Shown: piece after piece, positions 55,045 to 64,000 of the stretch
Layout of the letters: every line of letters begins with the position of its first letter
Numbering within the stretch: the stretch's first letter is position 1
Assembly (NCBI RefSeq): GCF_947493425.1
Contig: NZ_CANLRP010000013.1
Coordinates: forward strand, 22,011 to 86,010
Direction of reading: 5' to 3'
DNA from: an uncultured Microscilla sp.
Lineage (GTDB): Bacteria > Bacteroidota > Bacteroidia > Cytophagales > Microscillaceae
Length of the DNA stretch: 64,000 nt
Notes under the pieces: generated by a model
Seen by the model: the letters and a program-made list of their open reading frames with translations, nothing else
Databases searched by the model: none
What the model was told of the DNA's origin: nothing
Position numbers and translations under genes: made by a program

Positions 55045-55666
55045 AGCAAAAATTTTATTTATTTAGGATTCATCAATATGCTGAACTTGAACAGTATAGA
55101 ACAAAAAGCTCGCTGGTTAGTTAATGTATTGATAATCAGTGATTTATAATATTTATTTGTCTTGTTTTGGAACACTGTATTCCCATTTTGGGATACGAAC
55201 CTATCAGCTTTTATTCATTTGGTAGCCTCAGGAAAAATAAACAATAATACAGTAAGTGTATTCCAAGAGGTAGCGTATGGCAAAAGGTTATGTGATCCTT
55301 GGGCAGGTATTTCCTCAATACCTATAAATGATACACTCAAGCAAGTTGGACACAGGATAACGCGACGCATAGCTTTACTAAACAAGCATTACGCAAAGTA
55401 TCTTGGAAGTTAAATTTCTGGATTTTGAAATGGGTTGGAAGTGATGTGCGGGTCAAAGAGAATGAATGAATGATGGTGTAAAAATAAGCATATTTTTTAA
55501 ACTATGCATAAAAACAGCCTTCAGCTGTATATAAACTTGGTAAAAAATTTAAAAAAATCAAAGGAATTGGGAAAGTATAAAGGAAAGTGGATACTTGGTT
55601 AAAAATACAGAATCTATTTATCAAGGTAAGACATAATGCTTTATTTTTTACTTGGTGCAAACATTC
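55045..55666. other. Gene-poor spacer
   Basis: No confident gene. A TTG-started 83-codon frame at 55162-55413 looks random and is not listed. The right part holds a weak GGAATG-type inverted-repeat element, about 55469-55662. I see no promoter match. Confidence 0.5.
55469..55662. mobile_element. MITE-like inverted-repeat element, GGAATG family, copy 3
   Basis: The left end GAATGATGGTGTAAAAATAA and the right end (inward: GGAATGTTTGCACCAAGTAA) are weak inverted repeats resembling copy 1. The element ends a few bases outside the stop codon of the cyclase gene, as copy 1 does for its neighbour. Confidence 0.4.
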
Positions 55667-58012
55667 CTATTGAGTTGCCTTTACAAAATACATGTCTACT
55701 TCACCTTTGTTTTTGGCTTTGATTTTACCCCGGTAGGTAGTTTCAAATTGGCCTTTGATTAATTGGTAGGTATACCCAGAAATGTTGACCATGCCAGGCG
55801 CTCCTGAGCTCTCCATACGAGCTGCAAGGTTTACAGTATCGCCCCATATATCATAAGCAAACTTATTTTTACCTACCACGCCAGCCACTACTTCGCCAGT
55901 GTGAATGCCCAGACGTAGCTCCCATACAGGCAGACCTTGTGCTTCTTTGTTTGCTTTCCATTGTGCCATAAACGTTTGCATTTCCAGCCCGGCTTTTATG
56001 GTATCTATTGGGTTAGTATCATTAGCCACTGGTATGCCTCCTGCGGCCATGTAAGCATCGCCTATGGTTTTTATTTTTTCGATGTTATATTTTTGGCAAA
56101 TATCATCAAAAGCACTAAAGCAATAGTTGAGCTCAGCAATTACTTCGGTAGGGGTAAGTTTTTCGGCAAGTTTCGTAAACCCTTTAAAGTCGGTAAAGAG
56201 TACACTTACTTTAGGGTAGTGCTGAGGAGTAGCATTGCCTTTCTCTTTAAGTTCTTGGGCAGTGGCATAAGGCAAAATGTTGAGTAGCAAATGGTCAGAC
56301 TTATTTTTTTCTACTTCAATGGCATCACGCTGAGCTTCTATTTCCTCATTGCGATGATGCAACTCTTCATTTTGCACCAATATCTCTTCTTGTTGTTCTT
56401 TTATTTCATTGTTGGCGTCGTGCAGCAAGGTATTTTTTACCTGGAGTTTTTTGCGGGAGCGTACCGTAGACACCAGCCCCATCAATACAAGTACAATCAC
56501 TGCCCCAAAAAGCACAAATAAGTAATCTTTGAGCCTGCCTTGTTCTTTTTCGTGTTCCAACTCTTTTTGCTGCAATGCCTGCGTTTTTTGTGAAGCCTCA
56601 AGTTTGTGTTTTTGAAGCTCCTTTTCTCGTTCTATAGCTTCAATCGCTTGCTGTTTTTTCTCATTTTCCAGCTTTTGTTTTTCGGTGAGCATCCTTTGCT
56701 TTTCAGTGAGCATTTTCTGCCTTTCGGCAACCATTTTTTGTTGGGCAGTCAACCTCTTTTGTGCTTCTAGTGCTAACAACTGCTGTATCTTGTCCTTCTC
56801 TAATGTAGCATTTTTTACTTTTTCGTTGTTTAGGGCACGTTCTTTTTTTAGTAATGAGACCTCCTTTTCTTTGATTTTGAGCGCATTTATTTCATTTTCT
56901 TGCTTCAAAATCAAATCCTGTAAACGACTTCTTCGTCTTTCTTTGGTAAGTAAACGTGATTTTGTTTTGCGTTGATTGTCTTGTATTTTTTTTAATTGTT
57001 TTTGATGGGCTTGATGTTTTACCCGCACCAATGAGTCCAACACCTGTTGCACCAATAAATATTGGGCGTAATAAGCAGTAGAAGTTGAATGGTTTTTATC
57101 TTTGGCGTGTAGTTTTGCCAGCAATTGATAGCCCTTAGACTGCACACTATATCTGCTAACCTCGGTACTTTGTTGCGTAAGTACAAGCGCTTTTTTTGTG
57201 TATCGTTCAGCTGGTCTTTTATTGTTTTTGTCATACTCTATCTGGGCAAGTTCATTATATAACATTGCCTGTGATATCACATCATTGGTTTTTTGTTTTA
57301 AATACAATGCCTTGGTATAATAGTCTTGTGCTGTTATAGGGTTATTGAGTGTTCTATGATGTATAAAGCCTATGTTCATGAGTAAGTCTGCCTGGTGGTT
57401 GGTTTTACCTGCCATTTTGAGGTTGAGCTTGCTGGCTTGTATATAGTATTGCACTGCTTGTTCAGCCCTGCCGGTTTGCTGATGCAAAAAACCTAAATCG
57501 GCATACACTTTTACCAATTCCTCTGAATGGTGGGCTGGAGTATATAACTTTACCAACGCCCAGTTGTGTCGAATGGCTTTTTTGTAGGTATGATTGAGCT
57601 TGTGTAGTTTTACCAAATCGTAGTGAGCCTGAACAACAGCCTCTTGTTTGTCTTGTTGCTTATATAGTGTAAGCAAGTGCTCCAAATGGTCAATGGCATC
57701 ATTGTATAGCCCCAGTTGTTGGTAAGCATATACCAAATGCTCTAGGTTAGTGACTTCTCTGGAAGTGTTGCCTTGTTTACGTTCTATACTATAAGCGTTT
57801 TCAAGATATTGAATTTCTTTCTCATAGTTTTTATCTCTTTCATACCACAACCCCAATTGATGAAGCAATACTGCTTTTGTAGGTTGGTCAGGTGCCTGAT
57901 TTAGCCCCTTGAGTAGTTTTTCTAGCCCTCTAGCAGTGTGTTGTGCTTGTGTCAGCAAAGCAGAGCATAAGAGGATAAGTATAAATGTTGGCCTGATTTT
58001 ATTATACATCAT
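55667..58012 (-). CDS. TPR-coiled-coil class III adenylate cyclase
   Basis: A 781-residue membrane protein. A signal peptide (IRPTFILILLCSALLTQAQ) is followed by about seven TPR units (residues 40-320), a long K/E/Q-rich coiled coil (350-485), one membrane helix (about 503-525), another short coiled coil, and a class III cyclase domain (about 595-775). The catalytic metals are in VLFTDFKGFT and IKTIGDAYMAAGG, and WGDTVNLAARMES carries the transition-state residues. The K in IEKIKTIG and D in FAYDIWGD favour ATP over GTP. The TPR part lies outside the cytoplasm and would sense a partner. cAMP as product is inferred. Confidence 0.9.
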   Translation of the reverse strand: MMYNKIRPTFILILLCSALLTQAQHTARGLEKLLKGLNQAPDQPTKAVLLHQLGLWYERDKNYEKEIQYLENAYSIERKQGNTSREVTNLEHLVYAYQQLGLYNDAIDHLEHLLTLYKQQDKQEAVVQAHYDLVKLHKLNHTYKKAIRHNWALVKLYTPAHHSEELVKVYADLGFLHQQTGRAEQAVQYYIQASKLNLKMAGKTNHQADLLMNIGFIHHRTLNNPITAQDYYTKALYLKQKTNDVISQAMLYNELAQIEYDKNNKRPAERYTKKALVLTQQSTEVSRYSVQSKGYQLLAKLHAKDKNHSTSTAYYAQYLLVQQVLDSLVRVKHQAHQKQLKKIQDNQRKTKSRLLTKERRRSRLQDLILKQENEINALKIKEKEVSLLKKERALNNEKVKNATLEKDKIQQLLALEAQKRLTAQQKMVAERQKMLTEKQRMLTEKQKLENEKKQQAIEAIEREKELQKHKLEASQKTQALQQKELEHEKEQGRLKDYLFVLFGAVIVLVLMGLVSTVRSRKKLQVKNTLLHDANNEIKEQQEEILVQNEELHHRNEEIEAQRDAIEVEKNKSDHLLLNILPYATAQELKEKGNATPQHYPKVSVLFTDFKGFTKLAEKLTPTEVIAELNYCFSAFDDICQKYNIEKIKTIGDAYMAAGGIPVANDTNPIDTIKAGLEMQTFMAQWKANKEAQGLPVWELRLGIHTGEVVAGVVGKNKFAYDIWGDTVNLAARMESSGAPGMVNISGYTYQLIKGQFETTYRGKIKAKNKGEVDMYFVKATQ

Positions 58013-58516
58013 TGAACAATGCGTGTAAGGATTAATCCTTTTGTTGATTGATTGTTTTGTTAGTGTATATAAATTTAACCTTACTTGTGTAATATATCAA
58101 GTTTTTTTGCTAAAAAAATATATGTTCAATAAGTGGAATGATATTGTTTTAGATTATTTAAACTTGGTTTTTGAAAAATAATAAAGTTGTAATATACAAT
58201 TTTATGTGCGTATAATTTAATAAAGTTGATGTGATTTTGGGTTTACTTTTCTCTAAAAGAGCCTGTTTGAAGAGAAAAAAGAAAACTATGTCAGAAAAGC
58301 TTACCCCAAATAGGGTAGTGCGATGTAGAAATCGCACCAAAACATAAAATGTAGATGATATGCTGTGAACGGCGTACTTAACCAAAAGTGGTAAGTGATG
58401 ATTTGCTTTGTGTAATTATCTAAAAAACAAAGCAACAGGTGCCTGTATGTGTCGTTCATAGCATAAAAAGGAAGGTTGGTTAGCAAATAACCGGATGAGA
58501 GGCCAATAGCAGCAAA
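58013..58516. other. Spacer with one MITE end
   Basis: 504 bp between the cyclase and HisA-like genes. 58258-58270 (AGAGCCTGTTTGA) is the end word of the 38641 element, but no matching right end is seen. Small frames on the minus strand look random. Confidence 0.4.
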
Positions 58517-59257
58517 CTATGCTTCTTGTTCTGCTACCCCAATAAACTTCTGTAAATCTTTTAACTTGATCTGTCCATCGTAGTAAGATTTACCAATAAT
58601 TACTCCGGCTACACCCAATGCGTCAAGCTGCTCTATGTCCTCTATCGAGCGAATACCGCCACTGGCAAGTATCTGCAATTCTGGAAACTCGGTACGTAAC
58701 TTTTTGTACGTATCAAAGTTAGGACCTTCAAGTGTTCCGTTGCGACCTATTTCAGTAGTTTTTACAAACCTTACACCTCTTTCGTGGTAGCTTTTGATAT
58801 GTTCTACCAAATCTATCCCAGTGTTCTTTCTCCAGCCTTTGGTCAGTACTACGCCGTCTAGAGCGTCAGCAGCCAATATTACCTTGTTGCCTCCATAAGT
58901 AATTACCCAAGAAAGAAACTTCTCGCGCTCGTGTACAGCTACTGTGGCAGCAGTTACGTGCTTGGCGCCACACTCAAACGCAGTTCTTATGTCATCGTCA
59001 CGGGTGATACCACCTGTATAGTCAATTTCTAACTGCGTATAACTTGCCAGCATCTCCAAAATGTTGTAATTCACAATTTGGCGTGCCTTGGCTCCATCAA
59101 GGTCTACAAGGTGCAGATGCTTGATGCCATTGTTTTCAAATTCTAAAGCCAAATCCAGCGGGTTGGTATCGTATACCTGCACTTGGTCGATATCGCCTTT
59201 GATTGTGCGGACAACTTTACCACCGAGAATGGCTATAGAGGGAACTATTTTTATCAT
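58517..59257 (-). CDS. HisA-like (ProFAR isomerase-like) protein with altered catalytic residues
   Basis: A 246-residue beta/alpha barrel clearly of the HisA/HisF type. Alignment landmarks are KHLHLVDLDGAKARQIVNYN, the phosphate loop GGIRSIED and GVAGVIIGKSYYDG. In HisA the general base is an aspartate in PAIDxxxG; here it is A9 in PSIAILGGK. The second catalytic aspartate, in TDI..DG, is E169 in TTEIGRNG. D131 is kept. So it should not work as a normal histidine isomerase. It stands alone, without other his genes, divergent from lysA. A paralogue with another role is my reading. Confidence 0.82.
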   Translation of the reverse strand: MIKIVPSIAILGGKVVRTIKGDIDQVQVYDTNPLDLALEFENNGIKHLHLVDLDGAKARQIVNYNILEMLASYTQLEIDYTGGITRDDDIRTAFECGAKHVTAATVAVHEREKFLSWVITYGGNKVILAADALDGVVLTKGWRKNTGIDLVEHIKSYHERGVRFVKTTEIGRNGTLEGPNFDTYKKLRTEFPELQILASGGIRSIEDIEQLDALGVAGVIIGKSYYDGQIKLKDLQKFIGVAEQEA

Positions 59258-59411
59258 GTTTTGAGATTGAATTTTATGATGAATCGAAAAAAAAGCTTAC
59301 GAATATAATAAAAATTAGCTTTTATTCATAATTTGAGCCCTTCAAAGCTTAGGGTTAAGATTGTACTTATCTAAGTTTTTTAGTTTATCTCATTTTAAAT
59401 TTACCTTTTCC

Positions 59412-60668
59412 ATGGAATTAGTTGATGGACGTTACCAGATTCAAGGGGTAGATGTGTTAGACATTTGTCAAAAGTTTGACACCCCATTGTATGTGTATGA
59501 TGCAGAAAAGATGGCTACCAAGCTCAATACGCTAAAAGATGCCTTTAAGGGACTAAACCTGAAGATAAAATACGCTGCCAAAGCACTTACGAATGTCTCG
59601 GTACTTAAGTTTTTGCGTACTCAGGGGGTAGGTTTAGACGTAGTATCTATTCAGGAAGCCCACCTTGGACTCAAAACAGGGTTTAAGCCTGAAGAAATAT
59701 TGTTTACTCCCAACTGTGTTTCATTGGAAGAAATAAAGATGGCGGTAGAGCTTGGCTTGGTCATTAACATTGATAATATTTCTATACTTGAGCAATTTGG
59801 TCACGCTTATGGCGACTCTGTGCCTTGTTGTATTAGAATAAATCCTCACCTGATGGCAGGTGGTAATGCCAATATTTCGGTAGGACACATAGACTCCAAG
59901 TTTGGTATATCTATATTACAAGCCCGTCATTTGCTTAGGGTGATCAAAACCAACAATATCAAAGTAACCGGGCTACACATGCACACTGGGTCTGACATAT
60001 TGGATGCCGAGGTGTTTTTGCGAGGAGCGGATATCTTGTTTGACCTGGCGCAAGACTTACCCGATCTTGAGTTTGTAGATTTTGGCAGTGGATTTAGAGT
60101 AGCCTACAAAGAAGGCGATGTAACTACTGATATTGCCGACTTGGGCAAAAAACTTACCGTGAGGTTCAAGGAGTTTTGCAAAGACTATGGGCGTGAGTTA
60201 GAGATATGGTTTGAGCCAGGTAAGTTTTTAGTAAGCGAAGCCGGTCACTTTTTGATGAAGACCAACGTAATAAAAACTACTCCAGCTACTGTGTTTGTAG
60301 GGGTAGACTCTGGGTTCAACCATTTGATTCGCCCTATGATGTACGACTCTTATCATACGATATTCAACGTGTCGAACCCTAACAGCGAAACTACCCGTGT
60401 GTATACAGTAGTGGGGTATATTTGCGAAACCGATACTTTTGGTTGGGACCGTAAGCTCAATGAAGTACGCGAAGGTGACATTATCGCTCTCAAAAATGCA
60501 GGGGCTTATGGTTTTAGCATGGCGTCTAACTACAACTCACGTTTTCGCCCCGCTGAGGTGTTGGTACACAATGGCAAAGCCCACCTGATACGCAAGCGTG
60601 AAACAATGGATGATATTTTGAAAAATCAGGTTATGCTTGATTTTGAAGAAGAAAAAGCGGAGGCTTAA
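59412..60668 (+). CDS. lysA: Diaminopimelate decarboxylase
   Basis: A 418-residue PLP enzyme of alanine racemase fold that makes lysine. PLP lysine in IKYAAKALTN, GLHMHTGSDI, EFVDFGSGF and EPGKFLV, then CETDTFGWDR and NAGAYGFSMASNYNSRFRP (the tail with the catalytic tyrosine) are as in LysA. The ATG at 59412 gives a normal start; the frame is open to 59361. The close relatives are arginine and carboxynorspermidine decarboxylases. LysA fits the CETD motif best. Divergent to the HisA-like gene. Confidence 0.88.
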   Translation: MELVDGRYQIQGVDVLDICQKFDTPLYVYDAEKMATKLNTLKDAFKGLNLKIKYAAKALTNVSVLKFLRTQGVGLDVVSIQEAHLGLKTGFKPEEILFTPNCVSLEEIKMAVELGLVINIDNISILEQFGHAYGDSVPCCIRINPHLMAGGNANISVGHIDSKFGISILQARHLLRVIKTNNIKVTGLHMHTGSDILDAEVFLRGADILFDLAQDLPDLEFVDFGSGFRVAYKEGDVTTDIADLGKKLTVRFKEFCKDYGRELEIWFEPGKFLVSEAGHFLMKTNVIKTTPATVFVGVDSGFNHLIRPMMYDSYHTIFNVSNPNSETTRVYTVVGYICETDTFGWDRKLNEVREGDIIALKNAGAYGFSMASNYNSRFRPAEVLVHNGKAHLIRKRETMDDILKNQVMLDFEEEKAEA

Positions 60669-60745
60669 GTCTCGTGAGCTAATTGTTTTATTACGGCAAT
60701 GGTTGGGGTATACTTAATTTTTTGCAGTTATACATATTGAATGAC

Positions 60746-60780
60746 AAAGTGGGAGGGTTTATTCCTCCCATTTGTTGTAC
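60746..60780 (+). terminator. Terminator of lysA
   Basis: TGGGAGG and CCTCCCA pair with a seven-base loop; the tail is TTTGTTGT. About 80 bp after the stop. Confidence 0.5.
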
Positions 60781-60867
60781 TTTTGCCAATAGCATTTATG
60801 GGTTGTTTGTGGTTCAGTCCAAGTGAAATTCCCTATCTCCCAGTCCCTATAATTAACTCACCATCAT

Positions 60868-61191
60868 TTAAGAAAACTTTTCCCTTAAAAACTCTATGCC
60901 GTGAATAAGCCCTGAAAGTGCTGCAATGTAAAAGGGGAGCACTATGCCCCATTTGAGGGGTAGTATTTCTAAAAAAATACTCATTGCCAGGAAAAGTGTA
61001 CCCCATACCGACGCCATACAGTATACACAGCCCAATATAGGTGCAAAAACTTTGTAGGGGAGTTTTGCTTCGAGGTAGGTTTTTATTGGGTATAAAATAC
61101 GTTTGGGTTGGGCGGCAGCTTCATAAATACCTATGATACACAAGGTATTGATAAACAGCATGATGACTAAAGTTAATAGATATGTAGACAT
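60868..61191 (-). CDS. Small integral-membrane protein with a CxxC motif
   Basis: A 107-residue protein with about three membrane helices: residues 3-22, 48-70 and 82-100. Between them lies GCVYCMASVWG, a CxxC-like motif also seen in the DUF1360 membrane family. The cysteines could bind a metal or a heme, or form a disulfide. No other clue. Convergent to lysA with 199 bp between. Confidence 0.6.
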   Translation of the reverse strand: MSTYLLTLVIMLFINTLCIIGIYEAAAQPKRILYPIKTYLEAKLPYKVFAPILGCVYCMASVWGTLFLAMSIFLEILPLKWGIVLPFYIAALSGLIHGIEFLREKFS

Positions 61192-61544
61192 ATTGAGCGG
61201 CTTTTTTTACAAAGTTACTTCAGGGGTTTAGTGAAAGCAAACAAAGTACTGCAATTACTGCTTTGCTATACTGGCAATACAGTGGATTCAATTGTTTGAT
61301 TTGAAGTATGGCGAGCAAGCCAAATATTTTTTTTAAGGCAGTGCAACCAATCTTTCAAAGGGAGTGTCTTACCTGTAAAGCATTATTTCTTAATGTACTT
61401 TTTGAAATCAATAGCAAATAATTGGTGTTTTTTTTTGACTTTACTTATTAAAAAAGCTACCTTGCATTACAAATTACTAGGTGATAAACATTGAAAAGCT
61501 TTTTTACTAGTTAAAACACCTGTTCATATAACCCATATTCTTTT
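61192..61544. other. Spacer before the ABC operon
   Basis: 353 bp, AT-rich, no gene. TTTG at 61434-61437, a 20-base spacer and TACCTTGC at 61458-61465 (an imperfect -7) may be the operon promoter. Confidence 0.4.
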
Positions 61545-62255
61545 ATGATTACTCTGAAACAAATCCACAAATACTACTCGGTGGGTAAAAATAAATTGCA
61601 TGTACTTAAGGGCATCGATGTACACATCAATCAAGGTGAATTGGTGTCTATTATGGGGTCTTCGGGGTCAGGTAAGTCTACTATGCTGAATATTTTGGGG
61701 ATTTTGGATGATTATGATGAAGGAGAGTATTACCTGAACGAAACACTGATTCAGAACCTATCGGCTAAAAAAGCCGCCTACTACCGCAACCAATTCCTGG
61801 GGTTTGTATTCCAATCTTTTAATTTACTTTCCTTTAAAAACGCCATGGAAAATGTGGCTTTGCCGCTATATTACCAGAAGGTAGGACGCAAAAAACGCAA
61901 CAAGCTGGCAATGGAGTACCTGGAAATGGTAGGTTTGGCAGATCGTGCCGACCACTCGCCAAGTGAGCTATCGGGAGGACAAAAGCAAAGGGTTGCCTTG
62001 GCGCGTGCGCTTATCTCTCAGCCTAAAGTAATTCTTGCCGATGAACCTACGGGAGCACTGGACACTCAAACCACCCAAGAGGTAATGGACATATTTAAAG
62101 AGGTGCACCGCAAGGGTATTACAGTGGTAATAGTAACCCACGAAAACGAAATAGCTGAGCAAACCGAACGGGTGATTCGATTGCGCGATGGAGTGATTGA
62201 AAGTGATGGAGCAGAGAATAACTCTATTATAAACGATGTAGAAACAGCAGGGTAG
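61545..62255 (+). CDS. ABC transporter ATP-binding protein (MacB/LolD type)
   Basis: A 236-residue ATPase. Walker A SIMGSSGSGKST (about residue 37), Q loop VFQSFNLL, signature LSGGQKQRVALARAL, Walker B VILADEPTGALD and the H loop VIVTHENE are complete. It pairs with the MacB-like permease 97 bp downstream. The 19-residue acidic tail (ESDGAENNSIINDVETAG) is extra. These ABC units export toxins or lipoproteins, or act as mechanotransmission pumps. Confidence 0.94.
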   Translation: MITLKQIHKYYSVGKNKLHVLKGIDVHINQGELVSIMGSSGSGKSTMLNILGILDDYDEGEYYLNETLIQNLSAKKAAYYRNQFLGFVFQSFNLLSFKNAMENVALPLYYQKVGRKKRNKLAMEYLEMVGLADRADHSPSELSGGQKQRVALARALISQPKVILADEPTGALDTQTTQEVMDIFKEVHRKGITVVIVTHENEIAEQTERVIRLRDGVIESDGAENNSIINDVETAG

Positions 62256-62352
62256 ACAATAGTGAAGTAGGCCAAAACTACAAAGAAAGCAAAACCAAAA
62301 GCTAAAGGCCAAAAGCCAAAAGCGAAACACATATAACCAAGAAATAAAAAAG
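62256..62352. repeat. AAAGC/AAAGG direct-repeat spacer
   Basis: AAAAGCTAAAGGCCAAAAGC, then CAAAAGCGAAACAC: short imperfect direct repeats of the reverse complement of the 34-bp minisatellite core at 32681-33002. Confidence 0.45.
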
Positions 62353-63606
62353 ATGTTTGACTTAGATAAATGGCAAGAAATATTGGGAACGATGCGCAAA
62401 AACAAATTGCGTACTTTTCTGACTGCTTTCGGGGTTTTTTGGGGTATTTTTATGTTGGTACTTTTGCTGGGTGCAGGCAAGGGCATGCAAAATGGCGTAC
62501 AACGTGAGTTTGGCAACGAAGCCAAAAACAGCCTGTGGGTATGGCGTGGAAAAACCACCATGCCCCATGATGGACTCAAGCCAGGTCGAAGCATTATTTT
62601 TTCCAATGACGACTACAACGCTATAGAACGCGAAGTGCCTGGTATTAAACGACTTGCTCGACGCAACCGTTTAAGTGGAGCTTATACACTGAACCACAAA
62701 ACCCGCAATGCCTCTTTTCCTTTGTATGGAGCCAACCGGGTATTTTTTGAGATCAATGGAGAAGAATTGGTCAAAGGACGCTTTTTTAATCCTAATGATC
62801 TCAATGAAAAAAGAAAAGTAATGATTTTGGGGGAACGCGCCAAAAAAGTGCTTTTTGGTGATTCTACCAATGCCATTGGCAAATATGTAAATGTAAAAGG
62901 GGTACACTTTAAAGTGATTGGCACTTATACGCTTGATGGCGGAGGAGGACGACGCGAAGAAAGGTCTTATATCCCTTTTAGCACTTACCAAAGCATTTTT
63001 GACACCCGACCACGTATTGATTTGATTGGAGCCCTTGCCGAAGACCACGTGTCGGCAGCTTCTATAGAAACAGATATACGTCGGGTATTGGCAGCACGTC
63101 ACCGTTTTTCTGAAGAAGACAAACAGGCAGTAGGCATTAATAATAACGAAGAAGGTTTTCAACGATTCAACAGTTTGTTTGGCGGCATTGAGGCTTTTGT
63201 TTGGTTTGTGGGGATAGGAACCCTCATTGCAGGCATTGTGGGGGTGAGCAACATTATGTTGATTATTGTAAAAGAACGCACCAAAGAGATTGGCGTACGC
63301 AAAGCCATTGGCGCAACTCCCTGGTCTATTATTAGCCTTATACTACAAGAGTCGGTAGTAATTACCGCTTTCTCTGGATACCTGGGGCTTTTGTTTGGGT
63401 CAGGTCTGCTGGAGTTAATGAATCTGGGAATTCAACAAATAGAAAAATCAGGAGGGCAAGCACCTTATTTTACCCGTCCAGAGGTAGACCTAAGGGTAGC
63501 CATTGCGGCTACTGTTATTTTGGTAATAGCAGGGGCATTTGCCGGATTGATGCCTGCGCTGAAGGCAGCGAGGGTAAAACCAATTGAGGCATTGCGGGCA
63601 GATTAG
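62353..63606 (+). CDS. MacB-like ABC transporter permease
   Basis: A 417-residue permease. The first helix (FGVFWGIFMLVLLLGA) is followed by a periplasmic domain (about residues 45-270) and three helices, with the last part containing IMLIIVKERTKEIGVRKAIGATPWSI, typical of the FtsX/MacB family. It pairs with the upstream ATPase. Substrate unknown. Its stop is at the edge of the 119-bp repeat array. Confidence 0.92.
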   Translation: MFDLDKWQEILGTMRKNKLRTFLTAFGVFWGIFMLVLLLGAGKGMQNGVQREFGNEAKNSLWVWRGKTTMPHDGLKPGRSIIFSNDDYNAIEREVPGIKRLARRNRLSGAYTLNHKTRNASFPLYGANRVFFEINGEELVKGRFFNPNDLNEKRKVMILGERAKKVLFGDSTNAIGKYVNVKGVHFKVIGTYTLDGGGGRREERSYIPFSTYQSIFDTRPRIDLIGALAEDHVSAASIETDIRRVLAARHRFSEEDKQAVGINNNEEGFQRFNSLFGGIEAFVWFVGIGTLIAGIVGVSNIMLIIVKERTKEIGVRKAIGATPWSIISLILQESVVITAFSGYLGLLFGSGLLELMNLGIQQIEKSGGQAPYFTRPEVDLRVAIAATVILVIAGAFAGLMPALKAARVKPIEALRAD

Positions 63607-64000
63607 ACAACTTTAGCTACGCTACTTTGGTGATGGTAAATTGCGTGAAGCGATTTCTCAATTATGAGAAAAGTTATCGACTAAAGTAAAAACTCCCGAC
63701 TACGGACTATAGACTCCCAAAGCTACGCTACTTTGGTGATGGTAAATGGGGTGAAGCGATTTAAAAAAAGTTTTATGGTTGCGCAAAGTAATTTCTCAAT
63801 TATGAGAAAAGCTATCGACTACGGACTATAGACTCCCAAAGCTACGCTACTTTGGTGATGGTAAATGGGGTGAAGCGATTTAAAAAAAGTTTTATGGTTG
63901 CGCAAAGTGATTTCTCAATTATGAGAAAAGCTATCGACTACGGACTATAGACTCCCAAAGCTACGCTACTTTGGTGATGGTAAATGGGGTGAAGCGATTT
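63607..64000. repeat. 119-bp tandem repeat array, cut by the window edge
   Basis: GCTACGCTACTTTGGTGATG begins at 63722, 63841 and 63960, exactly 119 bp apart. A more diverged copy starts at 63616. Each unit contains a TTCTCAATTATGAGAA hairpin and an ATCGACTACGGACTATAG stretch. The later units are nearly identical. The array runs past position 64000. Confidence 0.9.

Noticed and set aside
55162..55413. 83-codon plus-strand frame from a TTG
   Set aside because: Atypical start, no family, and an uneven composition. Not listed as a gene.
58517..59257. Ordinary hisA annotation
   Set aside because: Both catalytic aspartates are replaced and no histidine genes are near.
63607..64000. CRISPR array
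   Set aside because: Repeats of 119 bp are too long and have no variable spacers.
1..64000. tRNA or rRNA genes
   Set aside because: No cloverleaf or conserved rRNA segment was recognised by eye; a covariance search would settle this.

Overview
The window looks like a chromosomal segment of a marine gliding member of the Bacteroidetes (order Cytophagales; a Microscilla-like organism is my best guess, by inference only). The signs are type IX secretion genes (porU, porV), a TonB-dependent receptor, LytTR-type two-component signalling, a CarB that lacks its C-terminal regulatory domain, -7 boxes of the form TAnnTTTG with upstream TTG or TTTG, and almost no Shine-Dalgarno sequences. I see no rRNA, tRNA, CRISPR array, prophage or intact insertion sequence.

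Layout. 1-2.2 kb: the end of a LytS/YehU-type histidine kinase, its LytTR response regulator and an R2K-type ATP-grasp protein. 2.4-7.9 kb: biotin genes bioB, bioF and bioD, split by an opposite-strand guanine deaminase and two nearly identical Rpn-family nuclease genes. 8-12.5 kb: a helix-hairpin-helix membrane protein, an NSS sodium symporter with a 39-residue membrane partner, and a SiaC-like protein. 12.6-19.9 kb: TonB receptor, outer-membrane barrel, YceI-like protein, and a BlaI / coiled-coil / BlaR1 signalling operon. 20.1-26.8 kb: porU, porV and a catalytically dead M16 peptidase homologue. 27.1-32 kb: a DUF4157 effector-like polypeptide next to an SF1 helicase-nuclease. 33-38.6 kb: a CoxE-like VWA protein, ispD, a dihaem peroxidase and small unknowns. 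38.8-42.1 kb: polyhydroxyalkanoate genes (MaoC hydratase, phaE, phaC). 42.3-48.6 kb: a membrane LuxR regulator, barrel and secreted proteins, and a frameshifted DUF5995 gene. 48.9-61.2 kb: carB, dcd, mogA, a TPR adenylate cyclase, a HisA-like protein with altered catalytic residues, lysA. 61.5-63.6 kb: a MacB-type ABC pair running into a 119-bp tandem repeat at the right edge.

How genes fit together. BioF, BioB and BioD cover three of the four late steps of biotin synthesis. PorU and PorV are partners that cleave and anchor type IX cargo. MaoC hydratase, PhaE and PhaC link beta-oxidation to storage polyester. BlaI and BlaR1 should form a membrane-sensed derepression switch. CarB, Dcd and MogA are nucleotide and cofactor housekeeping.

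The intergenic spaces are rich in small inverted-repeat (MITE-like) elements. One at 44.7-45.1 kb is flanked by a perfect 10-bp direct repeat. There are also minisatellites. The strongest candidates for unusual biology are the DUF4157 protein with an ADP-ribosyltransferase-like tail, the HisA-like protein lacking both catalytic aspartates, the orphan inactive M16 protein, the helicase-Vsr fusion and the repeat families.
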